Assembly: GCF_026410255.1 (NCBI RefSeq)
Contig: NZ_JAPMLL010000003.1
Location: 1-64,000 of the forward strand
Source of the DNA: Xanthomarina sp. F1114
GTDB lineage: Bacteria > Bacteroidota > Bacteroidia > Flavobacteriales > Flavobacteriaceae
Length of the DNA: 64,000 nucleotides
Reading direction: 5' to 3'
The notes below the pieces were generated by a model. It saw only the letters and a list, made by a program, of their open reading frames with translations, did not search any database and was not told the origin of the DNA. Numbering within the stretch: the stretch's first letter is position 1; every line of letters begins with the position of its first letter. Below, one piece after another: positions 36,932 to 46,084 of this stretch. Position numbers and translations under genes: made by a program.

Positions 36932-37456
36932 ATGAGAAAAATAACCTACATATTAGTACTTCTTATTTCTATTACTGCCTGTAAATCGACAAAAAAAGCT
37001 AAAACCTCTAGTAAAAAAAATCAAAAAACTACTAAAGTAGCAAACACACCAACTAACTCTAAAGCTGACACTAAGGTTATTAACAATATTATTCAAACAG
37101 CAGAGAAATACAATGGAGTTCGTTATAAATATGGTGGAACTACAAAAAAAGGAATGGATTGCTCTGGTTTAATTACTACTGCCTTTAACAGCGAAAACAT
37201 TCAACTTCCAAGAACTACAGGTAGTTTAGCTACTACAGGAAACTGGGTAGATGTTAAAGAGGTTCAAAAAGGAGATTTATTGTTTTTTGCAACTAGCAAA
37301 AACAGCCGACGTATCAATCACGTAGGACTTGTTACAGAAGCTCGACGAGGGTTTGTAGAGTTTATTCATTCTACCACCAGTGCAGGAGTAATTACTTCCA
37401 AACTTTCAGAAAAATATTGGTATTTTGCCTTTGTTCAGGCACGTCGCATATTGTAA
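36932..37456 (+). CDS. NlpC/P60 (C40) cell-wall peptidase lipoprotein
   Basis: A 174-residue lipoprotein. The lipobox ends at Cys17 (SITAC), followed by a Lys/Thr-rich spacer and the NlpC/P60 domain at about 50-174: catalytic Cys77 in KGMDCSGL, His130 in INHVGL and a polar third residue downstream. The family cleaves the D-Glu-DAP bond of peptidoglycan stem peptides. It is coupled to lpxB and followed by comEC; an 8-base hairpin covers its stop codon. Confidence 0.92.
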   Translation: MRKITYILVLLISITACKSTKKAKTSSKKNQKTTKVANTPTNSKADTKVINNIIQTAEKYNGVRYKYGGTTKKGMDCSGLITTAFNSENIQLPRTTGSLATTGNWVDVKEVQKGDLLFFATSKNSRRINHVGLVTEARRGFVEFIHSTTSAGVITSKLSEKYWYFAFVQARRIL

Positions 37457-37473
37457 GATATTTAGTATCTTAC
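37453..37473 (+). promoter_or_regulatory. hairpin between the C40 peptidase stop and the comEC GTG start
   Basis: GTAAGATA at 37453-37460 pairs perfectly with TATCTTAC at 37466-37473 around TTTAG. The stem contains the upstream stop codon and ends 4 bases before the GTG start of comEC, so it could hide the initiation region until ribosomes finishing the upstream gene melt it. Confidence 0.45.
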
Positions 37474-37477
37474 TTAT

Positions 37478-39529
37478 GTGAAACTACTTGACTTTATTAT
37501 CATTAAGCTAACCATTTGTTTGGTTACGGGCATTTTATTGGCTAGATTTTTCGATATTCCTCTACTGTTTTCTGCTAAAGTTACTGGAACACTTTTCACT
37601 TTATTAACGCTTGTATATTTTATTTCAAAACCTCGTTTAGAAAAGACGATTTGGTTTGGAGTTATAGCATATATTACGATGACATCATTAGGTGTTCTGA
37701 TTTCGAACATCCACAATCAAAAAAATCATAAAAACCATTATACCAACAATTCAGAATTTGTTCAAGACAGTCTTCTAACAGTAACTCTTAAAGTTTCAAA
37801 CAGCTTAAAACCAAACAAGTTCAACGACAGATATGTGGTTAATATACTAAAAATCAATCAGGTCCCAGTCGAAGGCTTATCCTTATTAAATATTAGAAAA
37901 GATAGCCTAAACCCAGTGTTTGCCGTAGACGATATTCTGATTGTAAAAACAAAAATACACCCTATTAAAGCTCCTTTAAATCCAGATCAATTTAACTTTA
38001 AAAAATTTCTGGAGAACAAATACATTTATTCTCAAATATATCTACCGTATGAGCAAGTTTTTATTTCAGAAAAAAAGAGATTTACAGTGTATGGGTATGC
38101 AGACGCCATTAGAAAACATATAAATACCAAACTCCAAAGTCACAATTTTAAACCCGATGAACTAGCCATAATAAATGCCTTACTCTTAGGACAGAGACAA
38201 GGATTAAGCGAAGACATTTACAACGATTATAAAAACGCTGGATCCATACATATTCTAGCTGTGTCTGGTTTGCATGTGGGTATTATTTTATTATTTCTAA
38301 ACTTCTTATTTAAACCTATAGAGTATATAAAGCATGGCCGTATCTATAAAATTATCTTAATTATTATATGCTTATGGATTTTTGCTGTAATAACGGGACT
38401 ATCTGCTTCTGTTCTAAGAGCTGCACTCATGTTTAGCTTTGTTGCAGTTGCTATGAATATAAATAGACCAAGAAATACCATAAATATATTAGTTGCTTCA
38501 GCTTTTGTTTTATTAATGTTTAATCCCAACCTACTTTTTGATGTTGGTTTTCAGTTAAGTTATTTGGCCGTAATTGCTATTGTTACTATTTATCCTATAT
38601 TATATAGTTTTTGGCATCCAAAATATTGGTTAGCAGATAAATTTTGGCAAGCGTTTATTGTATCCATTGCGGCTCAATTTGGTGTTTTACCCATTAGTAT
38701 CTATTACTTCCATCAGGTCCCTGGTTTATTTTTCCTTTCTAATGTTATTGCCATTCCTTTTCTAGGTTTTATTCTAGGGTTTGGGATAATAGTAATTATT
38801 TTATCAACTATAAATCTACTTCCTGACTTTCTATCTACATCTTACGGAAAGATAATTGAACTTATGAATGGTTTTTTCAAATGGATTGCAAAACAAGAAA
38901 CCTTTTTGATTCAGGATATTCCTTTTAACATTTTTCAGGTTATAGCCAGCTATATTTTAATAATTAGTGTTTACCAACTCTATATGAAGAAAAGTTATAA
39001 GCAAGTCTTATACGTATTTACTGCTATTTTAATAGGTCAGTTTGTTCTTATTACCACCAAGTATTCTACAGAAACAAAGGAACAATTTGTGGTATTCCAT
39101 AAAGGATCTTCCACTCTATTAGGAGTTCATAAAGGGAGAAAATTACAATTACAACTTAGAATAATTGACACTACAGAGGCCAATAGCACTATGATTACTA
39201 ATTATACCACTAGCAATTATATTTCAGACATCCAAGTAGACAGCTTACAGACTTTATATAAAATAGACACTAAATGGTTATTGGTTGTAGATAGTCTGGG
39301 AGTTTATGATATAAAATCATTAAATCCAAAATATGTATTACTCAGTAACTCTCCTAAACTTAACTTAAAAAGGTTAATAGACTCTTTACAACCGCAAGTA
39401 ATTATTGCAGATGGGAGCAATTACAAATCTTATATGCAACGTTGGGAAGCTACTTGTAAAAAACAAAAGCTCCTTTTTCATCAAACTAATAAAAAAGGAG
39501 CTTTCGTTATTCCTCTAAAGGCAGATTAG
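37478..39529 (+). CDS. comEC: ComEC/Rec2-like DNA-uptake channel
   Basis: A 683-residue polytopic membrane protein. An N-terminal membrane and OB-like region (DUF4131 type, about 1-190) precedes the competence domain with the signature GSIHILAVSGLHVGI and many membrane helices; the C-terminal 170 residues form a short soluble domain in place of a complete metallo-beta-lactamase. ComEC passes single-stranded DNA across the inner membrane during transformation. The start is GTG, chosen because it fits the hydrophobic start KLLDFIIIKL. The 3' end overlaps the convergent thioredoxin-like gene by 4 bases. Confidence 0.9.
   Translation: MKLLDFIIIKLTICLVTGILLARFFDIPLLFSAKVTGTLFTLLTLVYFISKPRLEKTIWFGVIAYITMTSLGVLISNIHNQKNHKNHYTNNSEFVQDSLLTVTLKVSNSLKPNKFNDRYVVNILKINQVPVEGLSLLNIRKDSLNPVFAVDDILIVKTKIHPIKAPLNPDQFNFKKFLENKYIYSQIYLPYEQVFISEKKRFTVYGYADAIRKHINTKLQSHNFKPDELAIINALLLGQRQGLSEDIYNDYKNAGSIHILAVSGLHVGIILLFLNFLFKPIEYIKHGRIYKIILIIICLWIFAVITGLSASVLRAALMFSFVAVAMNINRPRNTINILVASAFVLLMFNPNLLFDVGFQLSYLAVIAIVTIYPILYSFWHPKYWLADKFWQAFIVSIAAQFGVLPISIYYFHQVPGLFFLSNVIAIPFLGFILGFGIIVIILSTINLLPDFLSTSYGKIIELMNGFFKWIAKQETFLIQDIPFNIFQVIASYILIISVYQLYMKKSYKQVLYVFTAILIGQFVLITTKYSTETKEQFVVFHKGSSTLLGVHKGRKLQLQLRIIDTTEANSTMITNYTTSNYISDIQVDSLQTLYKIDTKWLLVVDSLGVYDIKSLNPKYVLLSNSPKLNLKRLIDSLQPQVIIADGSNYKSYMQRWEATCKKQKLLFHQTNKKGAFVIPLKAD
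39457..39504 (-). terminator. minus-strand terminator inside the comEC coding sequence
   Basis: AAAGCTCCTTTTT at 39466-39478 and AAAAAGGAGCTTT at 39492-39504 form a perfect 13-base stem; on the minus strand the stem is followed by TTGTTTTTTA. It lies 22 bases beyond the stop codon of the convergent thioredoxin-like gene and so can end that transcript, while also encoding part of the comEC C-terminus. Confidence 0.75.
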
Positions 39530-40071
39530 TTAGAGAACTCAGGTTTAAAGGCATTAGAATATGCCGTGAAATCTTGTTGAGTTTTCATATCTACATGTTT
39601 ATCTTCCTTAAACAATTTTAAATACAGTTCTAATTGTTGAGGTGTTTTATACCCAATCACTGGTGTTAAAAACTCAGCTTGTTCGTCTAAAATTAAAATA
39701 GTTGGATAAGATCTTACACTAAAATACGCAGACAATTGATGTTGCGAATTACGCCTGTTTTTATTTGCTGGATTATATCCTGGATTGGTAAAAGTATTCC
39801 CTTTAAAATTAATGGTTTCGTTTCCTTCAGCATTAAATTTCACTGCATAATAATACTTATTTACATAAGCTGCCACATCTTTATTCTGAAAGGTGTTTTT
39901 ATCTAACATCTTACATGGACCGCACCAATTAGTATAGGCATCAATCATTATTTTTTTTGGATTTTTCTTCTGAAGCTCTACAGCCTTTTCTAATGTTATC
40001 CAATTAATTTCTTGAGCAGATATGCTGGTTGCAACTAATATTAAAGCGATTAGGGGGAGTATTTTTTTCAT
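39526..40071 (-). CDS. secreted thioredoxin-fold protein with CGPC motif
   Basis: A 181-residue protein with a signal peptide (about 1-19) and a thioredoxin-like domain whose active site WCGPCK has its Cys pair at 50 and 53, followed by a cis-Pro-type region (VRSYPTILIL). It resembles periplasmic thioredoxin/DUF255-like reductases of Bacteroidota and probably reduces or repairs exported protein thiols. Partner unknown. It is convergent and overlapping with comEC, with its terminator inside comEC. Confidence 0.87.
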   Translation of the reverse strand: MKKILPLIALILVATSISAQEINWITLEKAVELQKKNPKKIMIDAYTNWCGPCKMLDKNTFQNKDVAAYVNKYYYAVKFNAEGNETINFKGNTFTNPGYNPANKNRRNSQHQLSAYFSVRSYPTILILDEQAEFLTPVIGYKTPQQLELYLKLFKEDKHVDMKTQQDFTAYSNAFKPEFSN

Positions 40072-40234
40072 TTTTTAATTTATTTTAATATCTCAAATTG
40101 AAGCTATTCTCAAAATTTAAAACTTCATGTTAAACTTAGTCGTTACTTCTTGAAATACTTACTTAATTTAAAAAGTAATTTTTCAAACATATAAATTTTA
40201 AGTATATCCTTTTCAAAAATTGTTCCTAAAATAT

Positions 40235-40265
40235 AAAAAACACTTCAATACTGAAGTGTTTTTTT
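40235..40265 (-). terminator. terminator of the DPP-IV/POT transcript
   Basis: AAAAAACACTTCA and TGAAGTGTTTTTT form a perfect 13-base stem around ATAC. On the minus strand it lies 25 bases after the stop codon of the last peptide transporter gene. Confidence 0.92.
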
Positions 40266-40289
40266 ATATTATTTTATGTTTTTACTCTA

Positions 40290-42077
40290 TTAACGCACTC
40301 CGTGCATTAAACGTTTTAGAAGCGGATTCAATGCCATAGAAATAAGCCCTACAATTACAGGAATTACAGCAAAGATTAAGAAAAATGTTCCTAAAGAATA
40401 TTGTTCTGATATTTTATCAATCATTCCTCCCATAGTATTTGCCGCTTTTTGACCTACTGCAATAGCTAGATACCAAACTCCAAACATAAAACCAATCATT
40501 CTAGCTGGCACGAGTTTACTAAGGTATGACAGTCCTAATGGAGATAAGCATAATTCGCCCATAGTATGAAACAAGTATGCAAGTATTAAAAATATCATAC
40601 TTACTGAGGCTGTTTTAGCACCTGGAGGAATATCTGTTGCACCATAAGACAAAATAGCAAAACCAAGACCTAATAGTACTAATCCAATACCGTATTTCAT
40701 TGCAGCACTCGGATTGTATTTACTTTCCCACCATTTAGAAAATATAGGCGCCAAAGTAATTATAAAAAACGAGTTAAGAATTCCAAACCAGGTAGCATCT
40801 ACTGTCATTTCTGTTTGGCTAAACTTATCGAATAAACGGAAAATAACTAGACCCCATACTAATGCGAATGCAATAGCTAGTACTATGTTTGAAGCTCCAA
40901 TTTTTGTGAATGTCTTCTTGAATATAAGAGCAATTACATAGGTTATAATAATTAGCGGGATTGTAGTTAACAAGCCATCGATTATCTTGAATATAGTTGC
41001 GGTATTTCCAGTCAGACTTCTATCAGTATAATCATTGGCAAACAAGGTCATTGACCCTAGAGATTGCTCAAAAAAGGCAAAGAAAAATACTGTAAAAAGA
41101 GCAAATATTGTAACCGCGATCAGTCTATCTCTTACTATTGGTAAATAACGTGCAATACGTGTTATCAATAAAACAAGAAACATAGCTAAAGCAGCTAGAA
41201 CCACTATATTTGTACCGCTCATTCCGCCAATTTCAAAAGGCACTAAAGATTTAGAATAGATAGTTTCTAAGGGATCATTAAAAAGATAAAGTAACCCTCC
41301 TATAGACGATAAAGCGATTAACAAGTAATCAAATTTTGTAAATGGATTAAGCTTGATTTCAGCTTTCAACTCCTCTTCTACTTCTTCAGGATCTGTTGAA
41401 TCTACATTATGAGATAATACAACCTCTTCTTTTCTAGCTGGTTTATCCCCAATTTTTCCAAATATTTTATGAGCCAAGATAAATTGAAGCATTCCCAAAA
41501 GCATAAAAATTCCTGCTAGACCAAAACCCCAATGCCATCCATAATTTTCAGCTAAATACCCACAAAGCATCATTCCAAAGAAAGCTCCAGCATTAACACC
41601 CATATAGAAAATAGTGTAAGCTCCATCTTTTTTGGACTCTCTAGTTTTATACATTTCGGATATAATGGAAGTAATATTCGGTTTAAAGAAACCAGTTCCA
41701 ATAACCAATAAAGCTAAACCAATATAAAATGTTAGCGTGGTATCAAAAGCCATGGCCGCATGACCTAGAGTCATAACCAAACAACCAATAATTACCGCAA
41801 TACGATAACCTGTAATTTTATCTGCAATCCAACCTCCAACAATTGGTGTTAAATATAACAGTGATGCGTAAGTTCCTATTAATGATAACGCATGCTCACG
41901 TGGCCAATCCCATCCAGGATTATCACTCACCATTGGTGCTGTTAAAAATAAAATTAGAAGGATACGCATTCCATAGAAAGAAAAGCGCTCCCACATTTCT
42001 GTGAAAAACAGGATAAATAACCCGACTGGATGCCCTAGTACGGTGTCTTTAAATAGATTTTCAATATCTGTATTCAT
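40290..42077 (-). CDS. POT/PTR family proton-coupled peptide transporter
   Basis: A 595-residue major-facilitator protein of the POT family that imports di- and tripeptides with protons. The first helix carries the proton-coupling ExxER motif (EMWER, Glu27 to Arg31) with RFSFYGMR, and FFKPNI and GELCLSPLGLSYLSKL are family signatures. A charged cytoplasmic loop divides the two halves. It lies directly downstream of a second, clearly paralogous POT gene (33-base gap), probably one transcript. Confidence 0.93.
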   Translation of the reverse strand: MNTDIENLFKDTVLGHPVGLFILFFTEMWERFSFYGMRILLILFLTAPMVSDNPGWDWPREHALSLIGTYASLLYLTPIVGGWIADKITGYRIAVIIGCLVMTLGHAAMAFDTTLTFYIGLALLVIGTGFFKPNITSIISEMYKTRESKKDGAYTIFYMGVNAGAFFGMMLCGYLAENYGWHWGFGLAGIFMLLGMLQFILAHKIFGKIGDKPARKEEVVLSHNVDSTDPEEVEEELKAEIKLNPFTKFDYLLIALSSIGGLLYLFNDPLETIYSKSLVPFEIGGMSGTNIVVLAALAMFLVLLITRIARYLPIVRDRLIAVTIFALFTVFFFAFFEQSLGSMTLFANDYTDRSLTGNTATIFKIIDGLLTTIPLIIITYVIALIFKKTFTKIGASNIVLAIAFALVWGLVIFRLFDKFSQTEMTVDATWFGILNSFFIITLAPIFSKWWESKYNPSAAMKYGIGLVLLGLGFAILSYGATDIPPGAKTASVSMIFLILAYLFHTMGELCLSPLGLSYLSKLVPARMIGFMFGVWYLAIAVGQKAANTMGGMIDKISEQYSLGTFFLIFAVIPVIVGLISMALNPLLKRLMHGVR

Positions 42078-42110
42078 TGCAATAAGTATTTAATTGGTTA
42101 ATTACTAATA

Positions 42111-43697
42111 TTAATTAATTCCGTGCATCATTTTCTTCAATTTCGGATTTATAATCAATAGGACTACTGCCGCAAAAATTGGTATAGATGCAATAATTAA
42201 GAAGAAGGTAGACATAGAATACGTTTGCGAAATTTTATCAATATATGAACCTGTCATTCCTGCAATAAAGTTGGCAATTGCCGAAGCTGTAAACCAAAGT
42301 CCAAACAGCAAACCTGCCAAACGTTTGGGCGACAATTTAGATACATAAGACAGTCCTACTGGAGACAAGCATAACTCTCCCGTTGTATGAAAGAAATAGG
42401 CCATAATTAACCAAACCATACTTACAGATGCGCTAGTTGCGCCTTGAGGAATACTATTAGAACCTATAGAAAGTACCACAAACCCAAGTCCTACTAATGC
42501 CAGTCCCATTGCAAATTTAATTGGACCAGAAGGATTCCATACTTTTTCCCACATTTTACTAAATGAAGAAGCTAAGGTGATAATAAAAAAGGAGTTTAGA
42601 ATTTGAAACCAAGAAACCGTAACTTCTGTTTGCTCTAGACTGAATTCTCTATACACTTTCCAGCCTCCTAAAATCCAAATAATAACAAATGAAATTGCTG
42701 TAAAAATAATTGTTAGTGGATATTTTTTATATATTTTCTTACCTAAGCCGAACAGTACCCAGGTAACTATTAAAATTGGGAAAATTGTTAAAATAGCATC
42801 CACCCATTTAAAAATAACTCCGGAATTCCCTTCTAAAACTCTCTGTGTATAATCTTTAGCAAAAACGGTCATAGATCCACCTGCTTGTTCAAAAGCAAAA
42901 AAGAAAAATATACTTGCAACCATTAATACTCCAACAACCACTAATCTATCTCTAACAATATTTGCTGGAATTTCAATTTCGTCTTCGTCATCTGCAATTT
43001 TTTCTAAATCCTGCTCTAGTTGTTTTTTAGGTGTTTCACCTATAGAACCGAATATATTACCTGCAAAATAGAATTGTAACATTCCGAAAAGCATAAATAC
43101 ACCAGCCAATCCAAATCCATAATGCCATCCTATTTTTTCTCCAATATATCCACAAAGTAACATTCCTAAAAATGCACCCGCATTAATACCCATATAAAAA
43201 ATAGTATAACCTGCATCTTTTTTAGAACTTGAATCTGGATATAAATTTCCTACCATAGAAGAAATATTCGGCTTAAATAAACCGTTACCTAAAATCATCA
43301 TAACAAGTCCTGCATAGAAAAAATTAGGACTAAACCCTTCTAAAGCCATAGATGCATGCCCTAAAGTCATAATTAAAGCACCTAATAAAATGGCTTTTCT
43401 AAAGCCAGTAAACTTATCTGCTAATAAACCTCCTAATAGGGGCGTTAAATAAACCAAACCAGTATACCAAGCATAAAGCTGCATTGCATCGGCATTAGAC
43501 CATTCCCAACCTCCTTTAGCTATTTCTGTTATTAAAAATACTGTTAACAATGCTCGCATTCCGTAATAACTGAAACGTTCCCACATTTCTGTAAAAAATA
43601 AAATGAACAGTCCTGCTGGATGTCCCATTACCATAACGTCATCAACACCTTTTTTATCAAGGTGCTTGATTAAAGCTGGATCATTTTCTTGGCTCAT
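42111..43697 (-). CDS. POT/PTR family proton-coupled peptide transporter (second copy)
   Basis: A 528-residue POT symporter, paralogue of the neighbouring 595-residue protein. EMWERFSYYGMR places the ExxER motif at Glu37 to Arg41; YTIFYMGINAGAF and GELCLSPVGLSYVSKL match the sister protein almost word for word. The shorter length comes mainly from fewer loop and helix residues in the middle. It is encoded 48 bases downstream of the DPP-IV-like peptidase, so peptide release and uptake are probably co-expressed. Confidence 0.93.
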   Translation of the reverse strand: MSQENDPALIKHLDKKGVDDVMVMGHPAGLFILFFTEMWERFSYYGMRALLTVFLITEIAKGGWEWSNADAMQLYAWYTGLVYLTPLLGGLLADKFTGFRKAILLGALIMTLGHASMALEGFSPNFFYAGLVMMILGNGLFKPNISSMVGNLYPDSSSKKDAGYTIFYMGINAGAFLGMLLCGYIGEKIGWHYGFGLAGVFMLFGMLQFYFAGNIFGSIGETPKKQLEQDLEKIADDEDEIEIPANIVRDRLVVVGVLMVASIFFFFAFEQAGGSMTVFAKDYTQRVLEGNSGVIFKWVDAILTIFPILIVTWVLFGLGKKIYKKYPLTIIFTAISFVIIWILGGWKVYREFSLEQTEVTVSWFQILNSFFIITLASSFSKMWEKVWNPSGPIKFAMGLALVGLGFVVLSIGSNSIPQGATSASVSMVWLIMAYFFHTTGELCLSPVGLSYVSKLSPKRLAGLLFGLWFTASAIANFIAGMTGSYIDKISQTYSMSTFFLIIASIPIFAAVVLLIINPKLKKMMHGIN

Positions 43698-43745
43698 AAG
43701 TTTAGTTTTTAGGTTTATTATATTTTAGTTAGTTCAATTTTACTT

Positions 43746-45935
43746 TTAATTAGTTTTATCTCCTATAGTTTGATTTATAAAATCTGTCATTTTAGTGTAT
43801 AAATGTAATCTCGTATTTCCTCCATAAATACCATGGTTTTTGTCTGGATAAATCATCCATTCAAATTGTTTATTGGCTTGAACCAAGGCTTCAACCATTC
43901 TCATGGTGTTCTGAACATGTACATTATCGTCTGAAGACCCATGAATTAGTAAAAAGTCGCCTTTTAATTTATCCACATGATTTATTGGCGAATTATCGTC
44001 GTAACCACTTGGGTTTTCTTGCGGGGTTGTCATATAACGTTCTGTATAAACAGAATCGTAAAAACGCCAGCTAGTAACAGGAGCTACAGCAATAGCCATT
44101 TTAAACACATCGTTCCCCTTGAAAAGTGCATTACTGCTCATAAAACCACCATAACTCCAGCCCCAAATTCCCATTCTAGATGCATCTATATATGGTAATT
44201 CACCTAATTGTTTAGCCGCATCAATCTGGTCTTCAACTTCAAATTTACCAAGTTCTTTTTGAGTAACTTTTTTAAAATCAGCTCCTTTATACCCAGTTCC
44301 TCTTCCATCTACACAGGCCACAATATAGCCTTTTTGCGCTAAGTATTGATACCAATAATCATTTGCTCCACCCCAACTGTTAGATACACTTTGAGATCCT
44401 GGCCCAGAATACTGATACATAAATAATGGATACTCCTTAGTCTCATCAAAATTAGCAGGTTTTATCATCCACATATTTAAATCATTTCCATTAATACGAA
44501 TGGTACTAAACTCTTTTGGAGACATTTTATATGCTGCTAGTTTTTGCAATAGTTTATCATTATCCTTTATACTTTTAATTAATTTACCTGATTTGGCATT
44601 GTTTAGAGTAAAAGTTGGAGGCGTTGAAACATTTGAGAAAGAATTAATAAAATAAGAGAAATCTGCACTAAAAGAAGCTCTATTAGATCCTTCCCCTTTT
44701 GTTAGTTGCTCTTTATCTCTTCCATTAAGTTTTATGCTGTAAACTGCTCTATTTATAGAACCATTTTCGGTAGATTGGTAGAATATTCTATCGTGTTTCT
44801 CATCGTAACCATAATAACTAGTTACTTCCCAATTTCCTTTAGTTACTTGATTCAGTAATTTTCCGTTTTTAGAATAATGATATATATGATTATTACCATC
44901 TTTTTCTGAAGTCCAAATAAAGCTATTGTCTTCTAAAAAAGTTAAATCGTCTGTAACATCTACATACGCATTATCTCTTTCTTCTAAAGCTAATTCTGCG
45001 GTGTTCTTATTGGCATCTATCAGCCATAAGTCTAATTCATTTTGATGTCTGTTTAAGTATTGAGCACTTAACACATCCGGATTATTAGTCCATTTAATTC
45101 TTGGAATATAAAAATCGTGATATTCTTTATTTACTTTTACATCAGACAGCTTATCTGTTTTTAGATTGTATAAATGAAGAGATACTAATGCATTTGCTTC
45201 TCCGGCTTTAGGGTATTTAAACACATCTTGAGTTGGATACAAGTCTTTACCATAAATATCCATGGAGAATTCTGGAACAAGTGTTTCGTCGAAACGAATA
45301 AAAGCTATTTTATTACTAGCTGCATTCCATTGAAAAGCTCTAACAAAACCAAATTCTTCTTCGTAAACCCAGTCTGTAATACCATTGATTATTTTATTTT
45401 CTTCGCCATCAAAAGTAATTTGAGTTGTTTTTCCAGAGTTTAAATCTTTTACAAACAAGTTGTTGCTATATCCATAAGCTATTTTTGTTCCATCTGGTGA
45501 AAAGGTTGGCTCTTGAATTTTTTCTTCAGCAACTAGAGTCAGTTTTTCAGTTTTTGTATTAAAGACATAATATATCCCTAAGGTCGAACGTCTAAAAATA
45601 GGTGTTACATCTGTAGCTAGAAGGATTTTATTTTCGTCTTCACTAAAAGTATAATTGGTAAAATAAGTTATATCCTCTAAATTTTTAGAATTAACTAAGG
45701 TTTTTACTTTCTTCAAAGTTTTATAATCGTAAACATCAATCGCCGTTACTCCGGAGTTTCTATCAAAGTCAAGAACAGAGTATTGCTGTCCGTTTTTCAT
45801 AGAATGTAAAGCGTCCATACCTTCGGTTCTAAAGGTACCATTCCAAATTTCTTCTAAAGTAATTTCTTTGTTTTGGGCTGATGTAAAGAGAGTTGCTAAA
45901 AAGCAAAACAAAAGTAGATGTCTTGTAAATTTCAT
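43746..45935 (-). CDS. dipeptidyl peptidase IV-like serine peptidase (S9B)
   Basis: A 729-residue exported peptidase. A signal peptide (about 1-20) leads a beta-propeller and an alpha/beta-hydrolase domain with the triad Ser594 in GWSYGG, Asp669 in HGSSDDN and His701 in DKNHGI. DWVYEEE at 188-194 corresponds to the Glu pair that holds the substrate amino terminus in DPP-IV, so X-Pro dipeptide release is likely. It is encoded just upstream of two peptide symporters that could import its products. Confidence 0.93.
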   Translation of the reverse strand: MKFTRHLLLFCFLATLFTSAQNKEITLEEIWNGTFRTEGMDALHSMKNGQQYSVLDFDRNSGVTAIDVYDYKTLKKVKTLVNSKNLEDITYFTNYTFSEDENKILLATDVTPIFRRSTLGIYYVFNTKTEKLTLVAEEKIQEPTFSPDGTKIAYGYSNNLFVKDLNSGKTTQITFDGEENKIINGITDWVYEEEFGFVRAFQWNAASNKIAFIRFDETLVPEFSMDIYGKDLYPTQDVFKYPKAGEANALVSLHLYNLKTDKLSDVKVNKEYHDFYIPRIKWTNNPDVLSAQYLNRHQNELDLWLIDANKNTAELALEERDNAYVDVTDDLTFLEDNSFIWTSEKDGNNHIYHYSKNGKLLNQVTKGNWEVTSYYGYDEKHDRIFYQSTENGSINRAVYSIKLNGRDKEQLTKGEGSNRASFSADFSYFINSFSNVSTPPTFTLNNAKSGKLIKSIKDNDKLLQKLAAYKMSPKEFSTIRINGNDLNMWMIKPANFDETKEYPLFMYQYSGPGSQSVSNSWGGANDYWYQYLAQKGYIVACVDGRGTGYKGADFKKVTQKELGKFEVEDQIDAAKQLGELPYIDASRMGIWGWSYGGFMSSNALFKGNDVFKMAIAVAPVTSWRFYDSVYTERYMTTPQENPSGYDDNSPINHVDKLKGDFLLIHGSSDDNVHVQNTMRMVEALVQANKQFEWMIYPDKNHGIYGGNTRLHLYTKMTDFINQTIGDKTN

Positions 45936-46057
45936 TAAAAAAGTTTTTTCAAAAAAAATATTGTCAAGTTTACTAAAAATTAAGCAAAAAACACCAAATA
46001 TTAACAGTTAAATAGGCTTTTAAAATGTATTGCGCACAAAAATAATTACAAGAAGAG

Positions 46058-46065
46058 TATCTTTG
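46058..46065 (+). promoter_or_regulatory. -7 element of the HMG-CoA reductase promoter
   Basis: TATCTTTG matches TAnnTTTG, 19 bases before the start codon. A TTG lies at 46030-46032, with a 25-base spacer, slightly longer than usual. Confidence 0.55.
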
Positions 46066-46084
46066 TATTCCAATTTAAATTTTC

